From an uncultured Oscillospiraceae bacterium (lineage in GTDB: Bacteria; Bacillota; Clostridia; Oscillospirales; Oscillospiraceae), in contig CAKTKX010000036.1 of NCBI GenBank assembly GCA_934572365.1, forward strand, positions 1-9,834: DNA of 9,834 nt, in the 5' to 3' direction. The notes beneath the pieces are model-generated. The model saw only the letters and a list, made by a program, of their open reading frames with translations, searched no databases and was not told where the DNA came from. The position numbers and the translations under genes were made by a program. Positions 1-7,756 of this stretch are shown here, in pieces; within the stretch, counting starts at the first letter, position 1; every line of letters starts with the position of its first letter.

Positions 1-647
1 ATGTGGTCGGAAATGGTGCAGATGCACAGCGCCCGCTTGCCGTACCGGGCGGCGTTCATGTACAGGGCGGCGGCTTCCATTTCCAGCGCCATGACGCCCA
101 TCTTCTTCAGGCCGTACAGGCTGTCCAGTCCTTCGGGCACCAGTTCGTGGTCGCCGTAGAACACGTCGGAGGAATTCACGTTGCCCACATGGTAGACGGC
201 GCCGTTTTCCTCGGCGGCCTTCACGGCTTCCTTCAGCAGCTCCCAGGAAGCGATGGGGGCGAAGGTGCCGGGGAGGTGGAACTGGGCGGCAAAGTTAGAA
301 TCGGTGCAGGCGCCCTGGGCGATGACCAGATCATACAGATGGATATTCTCCTGAATGGCGCCCGCAGAGCCGACGCGGATGATATTCTCCACGCCGTAGC
401 CGTTGAACAGCTCGTGAGAGTAAATGCCGATGGCGGGCATACCCATGCCGGAAGCCATGACGGAGACCTTGACACCCTTATAGGTGCCGGTATAGCCCTG
501 CACGCCCCGGACGTTGTTGACGAGGACGGGATTTTCCAGGAAATTCTCGGCGATGAACTTGCTGCGCAGAGGGTCGCCGGGCATCAGGACGGTCTTGCCG
601 AAATCACCGGGCTTTGCGGAAATATGGGGAGTGGGGGTTACGAACAT
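1..647 (-). CDS. deoD: Purine nucleoside phosphorylase DeoD, 3' end cut by window edge
   Basis: This enzyme carries out phosphorolysis of purine (deoxy)nucleosides to free base plus (deoxy)ribose-1-phosphate in the cytoplasm. The first 215 residues are visible, against about 239 in E. coli DeoD, so only the C-terminal helix is missing. Family features seen in order: TPTPHIS with His8 (matches E. coli His4, donated to the neighbouring subunit), phosphate loop MPGDPLR (22-28), VNNVRG with Arg47, IIRVGSAG (89-96, Arg91 and Ser94), LEMEAA with the ribose-binding Met190/Glu191, and SDH with the putative general acid Asp214 just before the edge. The ATG at 647 was chosen because AAAGG lies 9 bases upstream; the in-frame ATG at 656 directly abuts that site and leaves no spacing. 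It lies 41 bases after deoC with no hairpin between, so it is probably the third gene of the tdk-deoC-deoD transcript. The trimeric MTA/PNP type is excluded by the DeoD-type motifs. Confidence 0.95.
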   Translation of the reverse strand, partial: MFVTPTPHISAKPGDFGKTVLMPGDPLRSKFIAENFLENPVLVNNVRGVQGYTGTYKGVKVSVMASGMGMPAIGIYSHELFNGYGVENIIRVGSAGAIQENIHLYDLVIAQGACTDSNFAAQFHLPGTFAPIASWELLKEAVKAAEENGAVYHVGNVNSSDVFYGDHELVPEGLDSLYGLKKMGVMALEMEAAALYMNAARYGKRALCICTISDH

Positions 648-688
648 TGCAATCATCCTTTCGTTTCTATAATGTAGTGGGACGTGGT

Positions 689-1357
689 TTAGTAACCGCC
701 GTTATCTTCCAGTCCCTTTGCAATCTTGACAATGCGGGAGGTTCCCAGGCGGGACGCACCCAGGGTGATGAACTTCTCCGCGTCGGCAAGGCTGGAAATG
801 CCGCCGGCGGCCTTGATCTTCACATGAGGTGCGACGTGGGCGGCGAACAGCTCCACGTCGTGGAAGGTCGCCCCGGCTTTGGAAAAGCCCGTGGAGGTCT
901 TGATGTAGTCCGCGCCGGAGTCGGAAACGCACTTGCACAGGGCGATCTTTTCCTCGTCGGTGAGCAGGCAGGTCTCGATGATGACTTTCAGGAGCTTTCC
1001 ATTGCAGGCGGCCTTCACGGCGGCAATCTCCTCCGCGATCTTCTCCCACAGGCCGTCCTTCGCCCATCCGATGTTAATGACCATATCCACTTCGTCCGCG
1101 CCGTTCGCCACGGCGTCGGAGGCCATGAAGCACTTGGCAGCGGTGGTGTCGTAGCCGTTGGGGAAGCCGATGACGGTGCAGATGGGCAGCCTGTCCCCCA
1201 CGTACTGCTTCGCCTGTTTGACGTAGGACGCGGGGATGCAGACGGAGGCGGTGTGGTACTTCATGCCGTCGTCGCAGACGCCTTTGATCTCCGCCCAGGT
1301 GGCGGTCTGGGTCAGCAGGGTGTGGTCGCATTTGGCAAGAATGTCTTTCAGTTCCAT
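689..1357 (-). CDS. deoC: Deoxyribose-phosphate aldolase DeoC
   Basis: This class I aldolase cleaves 2-deoxyribose-5-phosphate to glyceraldehyde-3-phosphate and acetaldehyde, the last step of deoxynucleoside breakdown. The 222 residues form a complete TIM-barrel protein of the short bacterial type (E. coli's is 259). Visible features: IGFPNG (63-68), EVDMVINIG with Asp91 (matching E. coli Asp102), VIIETCLL (125-132), the Schiff-base lysine Lys153 in DYIKTSTGF, the second active-site lysine Lys182 in VKIKAAGGI, and the phosphate-binding end [10 protein letters not shown] (199-208). The last residue is tyrosine, as in E. coli DeoC, where the C-terminal Tyr takes part in catalysis. The ATG is preceded by AGAAGGAGA at good spacing. 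It starts 24 bases after the tdk stop and ends 41 bases before deoD, which supports one transcript. The phosphopentomutase that would link DeoD to DeoC is not in the window. Confidence 0.97.
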   Translation of the reverse strand: MELKDILAKCDHTLLTQTATWAEIKGVCDDGMKYHTASVCIPASYVKQAKQYVGDRLPICTVIGFPNGYDTTAAKCFMASDAVANGADEVDMVINIGWAKDGLWEKIAEEIAAVKAACNGKLLKVIIETCLLTDEEKIALCKCVSDSGADYIKTSTGFSKAGATFHDVELFAAHVAPHVKIKAAGGISSLADAEKFITLGASRLGTSRIVKIAKGLEDNGGY

Positions 1358-1381
1358 GATGATTCTCCTTCTATATACAAC

Positions 1382-1987
1382 TCAATTGTGTCCGTGGAGG
1401 CGGATGACCCGGTGCTCCCGGATGCCCCGGATGTAGCACTTGTGACACATGGCAATATAGCTGTCGTTGCCGCCCAGAACCACCTGAGCGCCCTGGGTGA
1501 TGATGTGACCGTCGCCGTCGATCCGGGCGTTCACCGTGGCCTTCGCGCCGCAGTCGCAGATGGTCTTGATCTCCTGAATGGTGTCCGCCACCTCCATCAG
1601 ACGGCGGCTGCCGGGGAACAGGCGGGTCTGGAAGTCCGTGCGCAGGCCGAAGCACATCACCGGAATGTTGTAGTCATTGACAAGGGCGCGGAGCTGGTCG
1701 ATCTGGCTCTCCGTCAGGAACTGGCACTCGTCCACGATGATCACGTCGCACTTACCCTCCTGAGTATCCTGAAACAGCAGGTAAATGTCCGTGCCGGGGG
1801 CGATGATGTCCGCCGGGGATTCCAGACCGATGCGGCTGCGCAGGATCTTCGCGCCGTCCCGGGTGTCGGTGCCGGGCTTGATGAGCCAGACGTTTAAGTC
1901 GTTTTCCTCGTAGTTGTATTTGGTGATCAGCGCCTGAGCCGTTTTGCTGGAACCCATAGCGCCGTACTTGAAATAAAGCTTTGCCAT
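1382..1987 (-). CDS. tdk: Thymidine kinase
   Basis: This TK1-type kinase phosphorylates thymidine (and deoxyuridine) to the monophosphate with ATP. The product is 201 residues, normal for the family. Visible features: P-loop GAMGSSKT (9-16), LIKPGTDTRDG (35-45), Walker B-like VIIVDECQFL (82-91) with catalytic Glu87, FGLRTDF (103-109), and the zinc-binding pairs Cys144/Cys146 and Cys181/Cys184. GGNDSY (172-177) matches the loop that closes over thymidine. The P-loop has Ser14 where most Walker A motifs have Gly before the Lys. The reading frame extends upstream to an ATG at 2041, but the ATG at 1987 has GGAGG 8 bases upstream and begins with the family-typical MAKLYF. The strong promoter at 2013-2041 also gives a start site near 2006, so the upstream ATG would not be transcribed. 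First gene of tdk-deoC-deoD. Confidence 0.96.
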   Translation of the reverse strand: MAKLYFKYGAMGSSKTAQALITKYNYEENDLNVWLIKPGTDTRDGAKILRSRIGLESPADIIAPGTDIYLLFQDTQEGKCDVIIVDECQFLTESQIDQLRALVNDYNIPVMCFGLRTDFQTRLFPGSRRLMEVADTIQEIKTICDCGAKATVNARIDGDGHIITQGAQVVLGGNDSYIAMCHKCYIRGIREHRVIRLHGHN

Positions 1988-2012
1988 TGTGTCTACCTCC
2001 GTTCGTCCTCCT

Positions 2013-2041
2013 ATTATAACGAAAAAGGAGGCCATATGCAA
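2013..2041 (-). promoter_or_regulatory. SigA-type promoter of tdk-deoC-deoD
   Basis: Read on the minus strand, TTGCAT (2041-2036) and a consensus TATAAT (2018-2013) are separated by exactly 17 bases. The predicted start is near 2006, giving a short leader of about 18 bases that contains the GGAGG site of tdk. Assignment is by motif only. Confidence 0.8.
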
Positions 2042-2056
2042 CCCCTTTTCTGGGCG

Positions 2057-2075
2057 AAGTATACAATATATGCTT
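2057..2075. promoter_or_regulatory. Imperfect dyad between divergent promoters, candidate operator
   Basis: A 19-base imperfect palindrome centred at 2066 has arms AAGTATA and TATGCTT; six of seven arm positions are Watson-Crick pairs and one is G-T. It sits between the two divergent -35 boxes and overlaps the first two bases of the rightward one. That is a natural place for a regulator acting on both genes. No known operator consensus was recognised, and AT-rich promoter DNA often holds weak dyads by chance. Confidence 0.3.
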
Positions 2076-2102
2076 GCATTCCCGCCTGCCGGATGCTATA
2101 CT
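2074..2102 (+). promoter_or_regulatory. SigA-type promoter of the DUF4349 lipoprotein gene
   Basis: TTGCAT (2074-2079) and TATACT (2097-2102) are 17 bases apart. A TG at 2094-2095 gives an extended -10 (TGCTATACT). The start is predicted near 2109, leaving a leader of about 100 bases before the ATG at 2210. The leader is AT-rich and contains a perfect 12-base palindrome (2114-2125). Confidence 0.75.
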
Positions 2103-2209
2103 GAACAAAAGAAGAAAAATTTTTCGGTAAATTTTCCATTTTCTGAAACCTTCGCCGCAGTTTGTCGAGTATATGGACAGAAGCACATAACAACAAGGAG
2201 GTAACTCAA

Positions 2210-3145
2210 ATGAAAAAGATGACCGCATTTCTCGTAACCCTGTGTATGCTTGCCGCTCTGCTGGCCGGATGCGGCGGCGCTGCCAAATCCACCCAGGCCT
2301 TCGATGCCGCTGCCCCCGCTGAGGCGGCGAATGCGTATTCGGACTACGAGTCCGCGTCCGGCGCAGACCGGGGCCTGTCCAACGGCACGACCGACGATTC
2401 CATTGCTTTACCCGATGGGCGCAAGTGGATCATCACCGTGAACATGTCCGCCGAGACCGAGGACTTAGACGCCCTGATGGAAGCCCTGAACGGAAAAATC
2501 TCCGGCCTGGGGGGCTATGTGGAGGATCAGGACAGCTATAACGGAAGCATGTATTCCTCCCGCCGCTACCGCAGCGCCAGCCTTACCGTCCGTATCCCCG
2601 CAGAGCGGGTGGACGAATTCACCGAGGAAATGTCCGGAATTGCCAACGTGGTATCCACCAACCTGAGTCGGGAAGACATCACCCTGAACTACGTCGCCAC
2701 CGAAAGCCGCGTCGCGGCGCTGCAAACCGAGGAAGCCCGTCTTTTGGAGCTGATGGAGCAGGCCGAGACCATGGCAGACCTTCTGGAGATCGAGAGCCGC
2801 CTGACGGACGTGCGCTACGAGCTGGAAAATCGTGCTTCCCAGCTGCGGCTGTACGACAATCAGGTGGATTACGCCACCATCTACTTATCCATCGACGAGG
2901 TGCAGGAGTACACCCCCGTTGAGGAGCCCACCGTGTGGGAGCGGATCAGCGGCGGCTTTGTGAGCAGCATCAAGGGTGTCGGCAACGGACTGCTTGACCT
3001 GCTGGTGTGGGTGCTGGCAAAGTCCCCCTATCTCGTCATTCTGGGCGGCGTTACCGCCGGCGTGGTGGTTCTCATCAAGAAGCGCAAGACCCGCAGGGCG
3101 GCAAAGAAGGCCGCCAAGCAGAATCCTACCGAGGAAAGCAAGTAA
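2210..3145 (+). CDS. DUF4349-family lipoprotein with C-terminal membrane segment
   Basis: The function is unknown. The 311-residue product starts with a lipoprotein signal (MKKMTAFLVT, hydrophobic stretch, lipobox LLAGC with Cys21). A low-complexity Ala/Ser/Asp linker follows (22-65). The DUF4349 core (about 70-232) has the typical start RKWIITVNMS, a middle GGYVEDQDSY, and RIPAERVDEF (128-137). A charged coiled-coil hairpin (about 163-215) is followed by a beta-rich end, VDYATIYLSIDEVQ. One hydrophobic segment (about 259-289) precedes a strongly basic tail (KKRKTRRAAKKAAK), which predicts the C-terminus on the cytoplasmic side. The protein would therefore be anchored at both ends: a lipid outside at the N-terminus and a helix near the C-terminus. 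The ATG at 2210 has AAGGAGGT upstream and opens the signal peptide; the in-frame ATG at 2162 would put a non-signal extension in front. It is a single-gene unit, divergent from tdk, with its own promoter and terminator. Confidence 0.88.
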   Translation: MKKMTAFLVTLCMLAALLAGCGGAAKSTQAFDAAAPAEAANAYSDYESASGADRGLSNGTTDDSIALPDGRKWIITVNMSAETEDLDALMEALNGKISGLGGYVEDQDSYNGSMYSSRRYRSASLTVRIPAERVDEFTEEMSGIANVVSTNLSREDITLNYVATESRVAALQTEEARLLELMEQAETMADLLEIESRLTDVRYELENRASQLRLYDNQVDYATIYLSIDEVQEYTPVEEPTVWERISGGFVSSIKGVGNGLLDLLVWVLAKSPYLVILGGVTAGVVVLIKKRKTRRAAKKAAKQNPTEESK

Positions 3146-3157
3146 GTATGAATCCCG

Positions 3158-3193
3158 CCGGGCGCACCTTTCGGTGCGCCCGGTATTTATTTT
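3158..3193 (+). terminator. Rho-independent terminator after the DUF4349 gene
   Basis: An 11-bp perfect GC-rich stem (3158-3168 with 3173-3183) closes a TTTC loop and is followed by TATTTATTTT. It begins 12 bases after the stop codon. The T-rich tail overlaps the stop codon of the convergent noc gene (3187-3189). On the minus strand the hairpin lacks a T tract, so it is mainly a rightward terminator, though the stem may also end noc transcripts. Confidence 0.9.
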
Positions 3194-3969
3194 GGAATCG
3201 TAATGGTCAGCACGATCTGGCGGTCCGTTTCCCGGCGTTCCGATACGGCGGGAATGCCGGACAGCTGGATTTTTTGCAGGGACTGGGTCAGGCTGTTGAG
3301 AAACGCGCCCACGTTGGCTCTTGACGACCTGTCCGACCGGGCGGAAAGGAGGGTCTCCACATATTTTTCCGTCCGCGCCACGCTCATGCCCTGCCTTACG
3401 ATCTCCTTTACCGCCGCGAGCTTGCTTTCCTCCGTGGGCAGCTTCAGAAGCGCCCGGGCATGGCGCTCCGTCAGCCCCGCCTCCCGCAGGGCAAGCAGCA
3501 CCGGCTCGCTGTGCTTCAAAAGCCGCAGCTTGTTGGCCACCGCGCTCTGGCTTTTCCCCAGAAGCCGCGCCGCCTGCTCCTGGCTCATGTTCCAATCCTC
3601 CAGCAGCCGGGAAATGCCCATGGCCTCCTCGATGAAGTCCAGGTCCTGCCGCTGCAAATTCTCCACCATGGCCGCCATGCCGGATTCCCGGTCATCCATG
3701 CTCATGATGATGCAGGGGATGTCCGTGATTCCCGCCAGCTCCGCCGCCCGGAGCCGGCGCTCCCCCGCGATCAGCTCATAGCCGTTTCCGCTGCGGCGGA
3801 CGGACAGCGGCTGCAGGATTCCGTGCTGCCGGATGGAATCGGACAGCTCGTCCAGCGCCTCCGGGCGGAAAATTTTCCGGGGCTGCGCCGGATTGGGGCG
3901 GATGGAACGAGCCGGGAGAAAGACCACCCGTCCGGTCTCCATGTAGGTTTTCAGCTTCTGACATTGCAT
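3187..3969 (-). CDS. noc: ParB-family CTP-dependent DNA-binding protein, Noc type
   Basis: The 260-residue product has the ParB/Spo0J/Noc layout. An N-terminal CTP-binding domain (about 15-110) contains RPNPAQPRK, HGILQPL (49-55), GERRLRA (69-75) and ENLQR (103-107). A DNA-binding domain follows with a helix-turn-helix (about 128-150), then a variable linker and a C-terminal dimerisation segment (about 218-260). In this family CTP binding closes a sliding clamp loaded at a specific palindrome. QSAVANKLRLLK and LTERHARALLKL look more like nucleoid occlusion protein Noc than Spo0J, and no parA lies beside the gene, as for Bacillus noc. The amphipathic N-terminal helix that ties B. subtilis Noc to the membrane is not evident in MQCQKLKTYM, so the Noc role is an inference; Spo0J is the alternative. 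The ATG at 3969 has GGAGG 7 bases upstream. No confident promoter was found on this strand; a TTGACG at about 4018-4013 lacks a good partner. Confidence 0.87.
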   Translation of the reverse strand: MQCQKLKTYMETGRVVFLPARSIRPNPAQPRKIFRPEALDELSDSIRQHGILQPLSVRRSGNGYELIAGERRLRAAELAGITDIPCIIMSMDDRESGMAAMVENLQRQDLDFIEEAMGISRLLEDWNMSQEQAARLLGKSQSAVANKLRLLKHSEPVLLALREAGLTERHARALLKLPTEESKLAAVKEIVRQGMSVARTEKYVETLLSARSDRSSRANVGAFLNSLTQSLQKIQLSGIPAVSERRETDRQIVLTITIPK

Positions 3970-3982
3970 TGCCCGTCCTCCC

Positions 3983-3998
3983 TTGTTGATGTGAAACC
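3983..3998 (-). promoter_or_regulatory. Degenerate parS-like site in the noc leader
   Basis: Read on the minus strand this 16-mer is GGTTTCACATCAACAA. It matches 11 of 16 positions of the Spo0J/ParB parS palindrome TGTTTCACGTGAAACA, and the half GTTTCAC is exact (3997-3991). It lies immediately upstream of the noc ribosome binding site. It does not resemble the Bacillus Noc site. A 7-base half match can occur by chance, so the assignment is weak. Confidence 0.22.
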
Positions 3999-4132
3999 AT
4001 TGTACGTTGCGTCAAAACGGGAATACCAGCGAAAACGGCGCGGCTTTCAAAGGAAACGCACGACATTTTCTTCTCTCTTTTACCGTTCTCTCCCAGTTCA
4101 TAAAATATTTACGGAATATTGCATTTTCCCTC

Positions 4133-4161
4133 TTGCTTTTTTTGCCAAGCTGCGCTATTAT
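4133..4161 (+). promoter_or_regulatory. SigA-type promoter of groES-groEL
   Basis: TTGCTT (4133-4138) and TATTAT (4156-4161) are 17 bases apart. The region before the -35 is AT-rich (about 4098-4130) and could act as an UP element. The predicted start, near 4168, falls inside the CIRCE operator, so bound HrcA would block initiation. Confidence 0.75.
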
Positions 4162-4162
4162 A

Positions 4163-4189
4163 TTAGCACTCAGAACGAGTGAGTGCTAA
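4163..4189. promoter_or_regulatory. CIRCE operator (HrcA binding site)
   Basis: A perfect inverted repeat of TTAGCACTC (4163-4171) and GAGTGCTAA (4181-4189) is separated by exactly 9 bases, matching the CIRCE consensus at every arm position. It directly follows the -10 box of groES. HrcA repressor binds this element and releases it on heat or folding stress. The hrcA gene is not in the window. No CIRCE-like element was seen at the other promoters. Confidence 0.97.
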
Positions 4190-4203
4190 ACCGTGTAGAT
4201 ACA

Positions 4204-4231
4204 GGCGGGTAAGGCTTGTCCGATACCCGTC
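4204..4231 (+). promoter_or_regulatory. Stem-loop in the groES leader
   Basis: CGGGTA (4206-4211) pairs with TACCCG (4224-4229) around a 12-base loop. The stem can be extended by a G-U pair and a G-C pair. It lies between the CIRCE repeat and the ribosome binding site. It is too weak, and has no T tract, to be a terminator. Together with CIRCE it may protect the 5' end of the mRNA, but this is an inference. Confidence 0.4.
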
Positions 4232-4264
4232 GTCTAAATGCTTATATGTATGGAGGAATTCGAA

Positions 4265-6189
<1,925 letters not shown>

Positions 6190-6210
6190 GCAAATCCCGC
6201 AAAATTAATC

Positions 6211-6249
6211 AGCCCGGCGGTTCCGAATGGAACCGCCGGGCTTTTCTTT
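6211..6249 (+). terminator. Rho-independent terminator of groES-groEL
   Basis: A perfect 14-bp stem (6211-6224 with 6229-6242) closes a GAAT loop and runs into TTTTCTTT. It begins 21 bases after the groEL stop codon. Confidence 0.93.
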
Positions 6250-6267
6250 CAAAAAACGCACAGTACA

Positions 6268-6299
6268 GAAATTTCCCCGGGCGAAACCGCCCGGGGAAA
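6268..6299 (-). terminator. Hairpin terminator of the ASKHA-family gene
   Basis: A 12-bp stem (6272-6283 with 6288-6299) closes a four-base loop. Read on the minus strand it starts 21 bases after the stop of the gene at 6321-7700 and is followed by TTTCTGT, a short T-rich tail. It stands back to back with the groEL terminator, so the two convergent units are insulated from each other. Confidence 0.75.
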
Positions 6300-6320
6300 A
6301 CGTTGTACATAGGGAATTTT

Positions 6321-7700
6321 TTATTTGATTCTGGGCAGGGAGGCCGCAGCCACGGACTGACCCACACGGCGGGTCTTTTCGTCGGGGAGGGAAACCTCGC
6401 ACTTCTTCGCAAGCGCGGGGTATTCGTCGGCCAGAATTTCGTTGCACACCCGCAGGATGGTGTCGCCGCCCTTGCCGGACATGACGCGGCCAAGCATCAT
6501 CATATGCTCAATGTCGTAGAACTGGGAGTACAGCACCACGGCGTATGCCAGATACGCGCCGATGGTCTCGAAAATGGCCTGGGCTCTGGGATCGTCCTTC
6601 TCCATCAGCGCCTGAACGACCTTCAGCTTCTCCGCGGGAGACAGATTTTCGTCCAGCGCAATGCCGGCGGCGGGCGCCAGCTTGATGACCGCGTCCTGGG
6701 AGAAATACTTACAGCCCACGCCGAAGTCCGTGGACCACTCGTCCTGCATGGCGTTTTCACACAGGTCAACAGGGGCAAAAGCCAGCTCGTTGATCCAGCC
6801 GAGGACGTTCTTGTCCTTATCCACATAGCCCACAGCCTCGGAGGTACCCATGGCGATGCCCATGATGTTGCCCACGCCCAGACCCATGGCGCCTGCCAGG
6901 GCGGACACGTCGCCGTCGTTGGCTACCACGATGGGAACGTCGCCGATCTCCTTGGCGGCACGGTCGTAAATGGTCTTGATCTTGTCCCAGTTGGAGCGGG
7001 GAACCTTGATGAACAGGGACGCGACCATGGGCGCGTTGCCGATGAACACGCCTGCGGAGGACACGCCGATGGCATCCACCCGGGGCATCTTGGCGGCGGC
7101 GCTCTTGAACGCGGCTACAATGCCGTCAAAATGGTACTGGGGATCCTCCTGGAGCTTGGGGAACCAGACGACCTCCTCGGAGTAGACGCACTCGCCGTCG
7201 ATCACAGCGGAAACCTTCCGGTCGGAACCGCCGGCGTCAAAGCCGATGCGGCAGCCGTCCAGATTGCCGCCGATGGGTTCGGCGACTTCGTTGGCGGCAG
7301 GGCAGTCTTCCAGGGGCAGGTCAACGATCTCCAGGTCACGCTCGTAGAGCTGGTTGAAGAAGGTGAAGTCAAAGTGGCGCTCACCCTTGGGGTCGTAGGC
7401 CTTTTTCAGCCGCTGGGCAAGCGCGCTGCATCCGCAGACGCTCACCCGGAAGCCGCCGATGGACCACAGCAGGAACTTGACATAGCGCTCCACATAGCGG
7501 TAGTCGGCCTCGGCCATTTCCGCCGTGCCGTGGATGCAGGTGTGGTGGACGGAAACGCGGCCTTTGTCCCGCTCAACGGCGATGGCGATGGGCTTCTTCG
7601 CGTCCTTCAGGTAGGCGGTGCGCCACACGCCGAAGGGGACAAACTTCTGATCCAGCTTGGGCGTATGCTTCATGTTGTATTCGATGCCTAGATACTGCAC
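6321..7700 (-). CDS. ROK/ASKHA-fold ATPase-like protein of unknown substrate
   Basis: No precise function is recognised. The 459-residue product has an N-terminal part (about 1-150) that I cannot assign. A sugar-kinase/actin-type nucleotide fold follows, with phosphate-1 motif GFDAGGSDRK (153-162), a segment AIGVSSAGVFIG (210-221), ANDGDVSALAGAMGLG (260-275) with Asp262 at the place of the ROK catalytic Asp, phosphate-2-like GIAMGTSEAVG (281-291), and an adenosine-like MMLGRVMSGKGGDT (401-414). These resemble ROK-family kinases and regulators. The ROK zinc motif (GH...CxCGxxGC) is absent; the corresponding region carries DLCENAMQDEWSTDFGVGCKY without that pattern. No DNA-binding helix-turn-helix or membrane segment is seen. 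The GTG at 7700 was chosen because AAGGAGG lies 8 bases upstream; the upstream ATG at 7766 would be untranslated leader. An internal ATG (7673) lacks such a site. It is a single-gene unit convergent with groEL. It could be a kinase of an unusual sugar or a non-catalytic sensor. Confidence 0.8.
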   Translation of the reverse strand: MQYLGIEYNMKHTPKLDQKFVPFGVWRTAYLKDAKKPIAIAVERDKGRVSVHHTCIHGTAEMAEADYRYVERYVKFLLWSIGGFRVSVCGCSALAQRLKKAYDPKGERHFDFTFFNQLYERDLEIVDLPLEDCPAANEVAEPIGGNLDGCRIGFDAGGSDRKVSAVIDGECVYSEEVVWFPKLQEDPQYHFDGIVAAFKSAAAKMPRVDAIGVSSAGVFIGNAPMVASLFIKVPRSNWDKIKTIYDRAAKEIGDVPIVVANDGDVSALAGAMGLGVGNIMGIAMGTSEAVGYVDKDKNVLGWINELAFAPVDLCENAMQDEWSTDFGVGCKYFSQDAVIKLAPAAGIALDENLSPAEKLKVVQALMEKDDPRAQAIFETIGAYLAYAVVLYSQFYDIEHMMMLGRVMSGKGGDTILRVCNEILADEYPALAKKCEVSLPDEKTRRVGQSVAAASLPRIK

Positions 7701-7708
7701 GGAAAATT

Positions 7709-7715
7709 CCTCCTT
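7709..7715 (-). promoter_or_regulatory. Ribosome binding site that fixes a GTG start
   Basis: AAGGAGG on the minus strand lies 8 bases before the GTG at 7700-7698. No ATG at that spacing exists, which sets the start of the ASKHA-family protein. Confidence 0.85.
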
Positions 7716-7724
7716 ATATTTTGG

Positions 7725-7740
7725 GAAGCCCGGCGGCTTC
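7725..7740 (-). promoter_or_regulatory. Stem-loop in the leader of the ASKHA-family gene
   Basis: GAAGCC (7725-7730) and GGCTTC (7735-7740) form a perfect 6-bp stem with a four-base loop. It lies between the candidate promoter and the ribosome binding site. There is no T tract after it, so it is not an attenuator of the usual kind. It may simply stabilise the mRNA. Confidence 0.35.
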
Positions 7741-7756
7741 TTATATCTCATGTATA

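Noticed and set aside
614..1897. Long plus-strand open frame opposite tdk, deoC and deoD
   Set aside because: It is the mirror of real genes in GC-rich DNA: it has no ribosome binding site, no recognisable motifs and a His/Gly/Val/Asp-rich composition typical of antisense frames, and it runs across several genes and their gaps.
2885..3595. Minus-strand open frame spanning the DUF4349 3' end and noc
   Set aside because: It crosses the terminator hairpin and two convergent genes, and has no start signal or recognisable domain.
6271..6287. ATTTCCCCGGGCGAAAC, also partly like a Noc site
   Set aside because: It is better explained as one arm of the hairpin terminator, and the right half of the site does not match.
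6303..7691. 462-codon plus-strand open frame opposite the ASKHA gene
   Set aside because: It is an antisense mirror that starts inside the terminator region and shows no motif.
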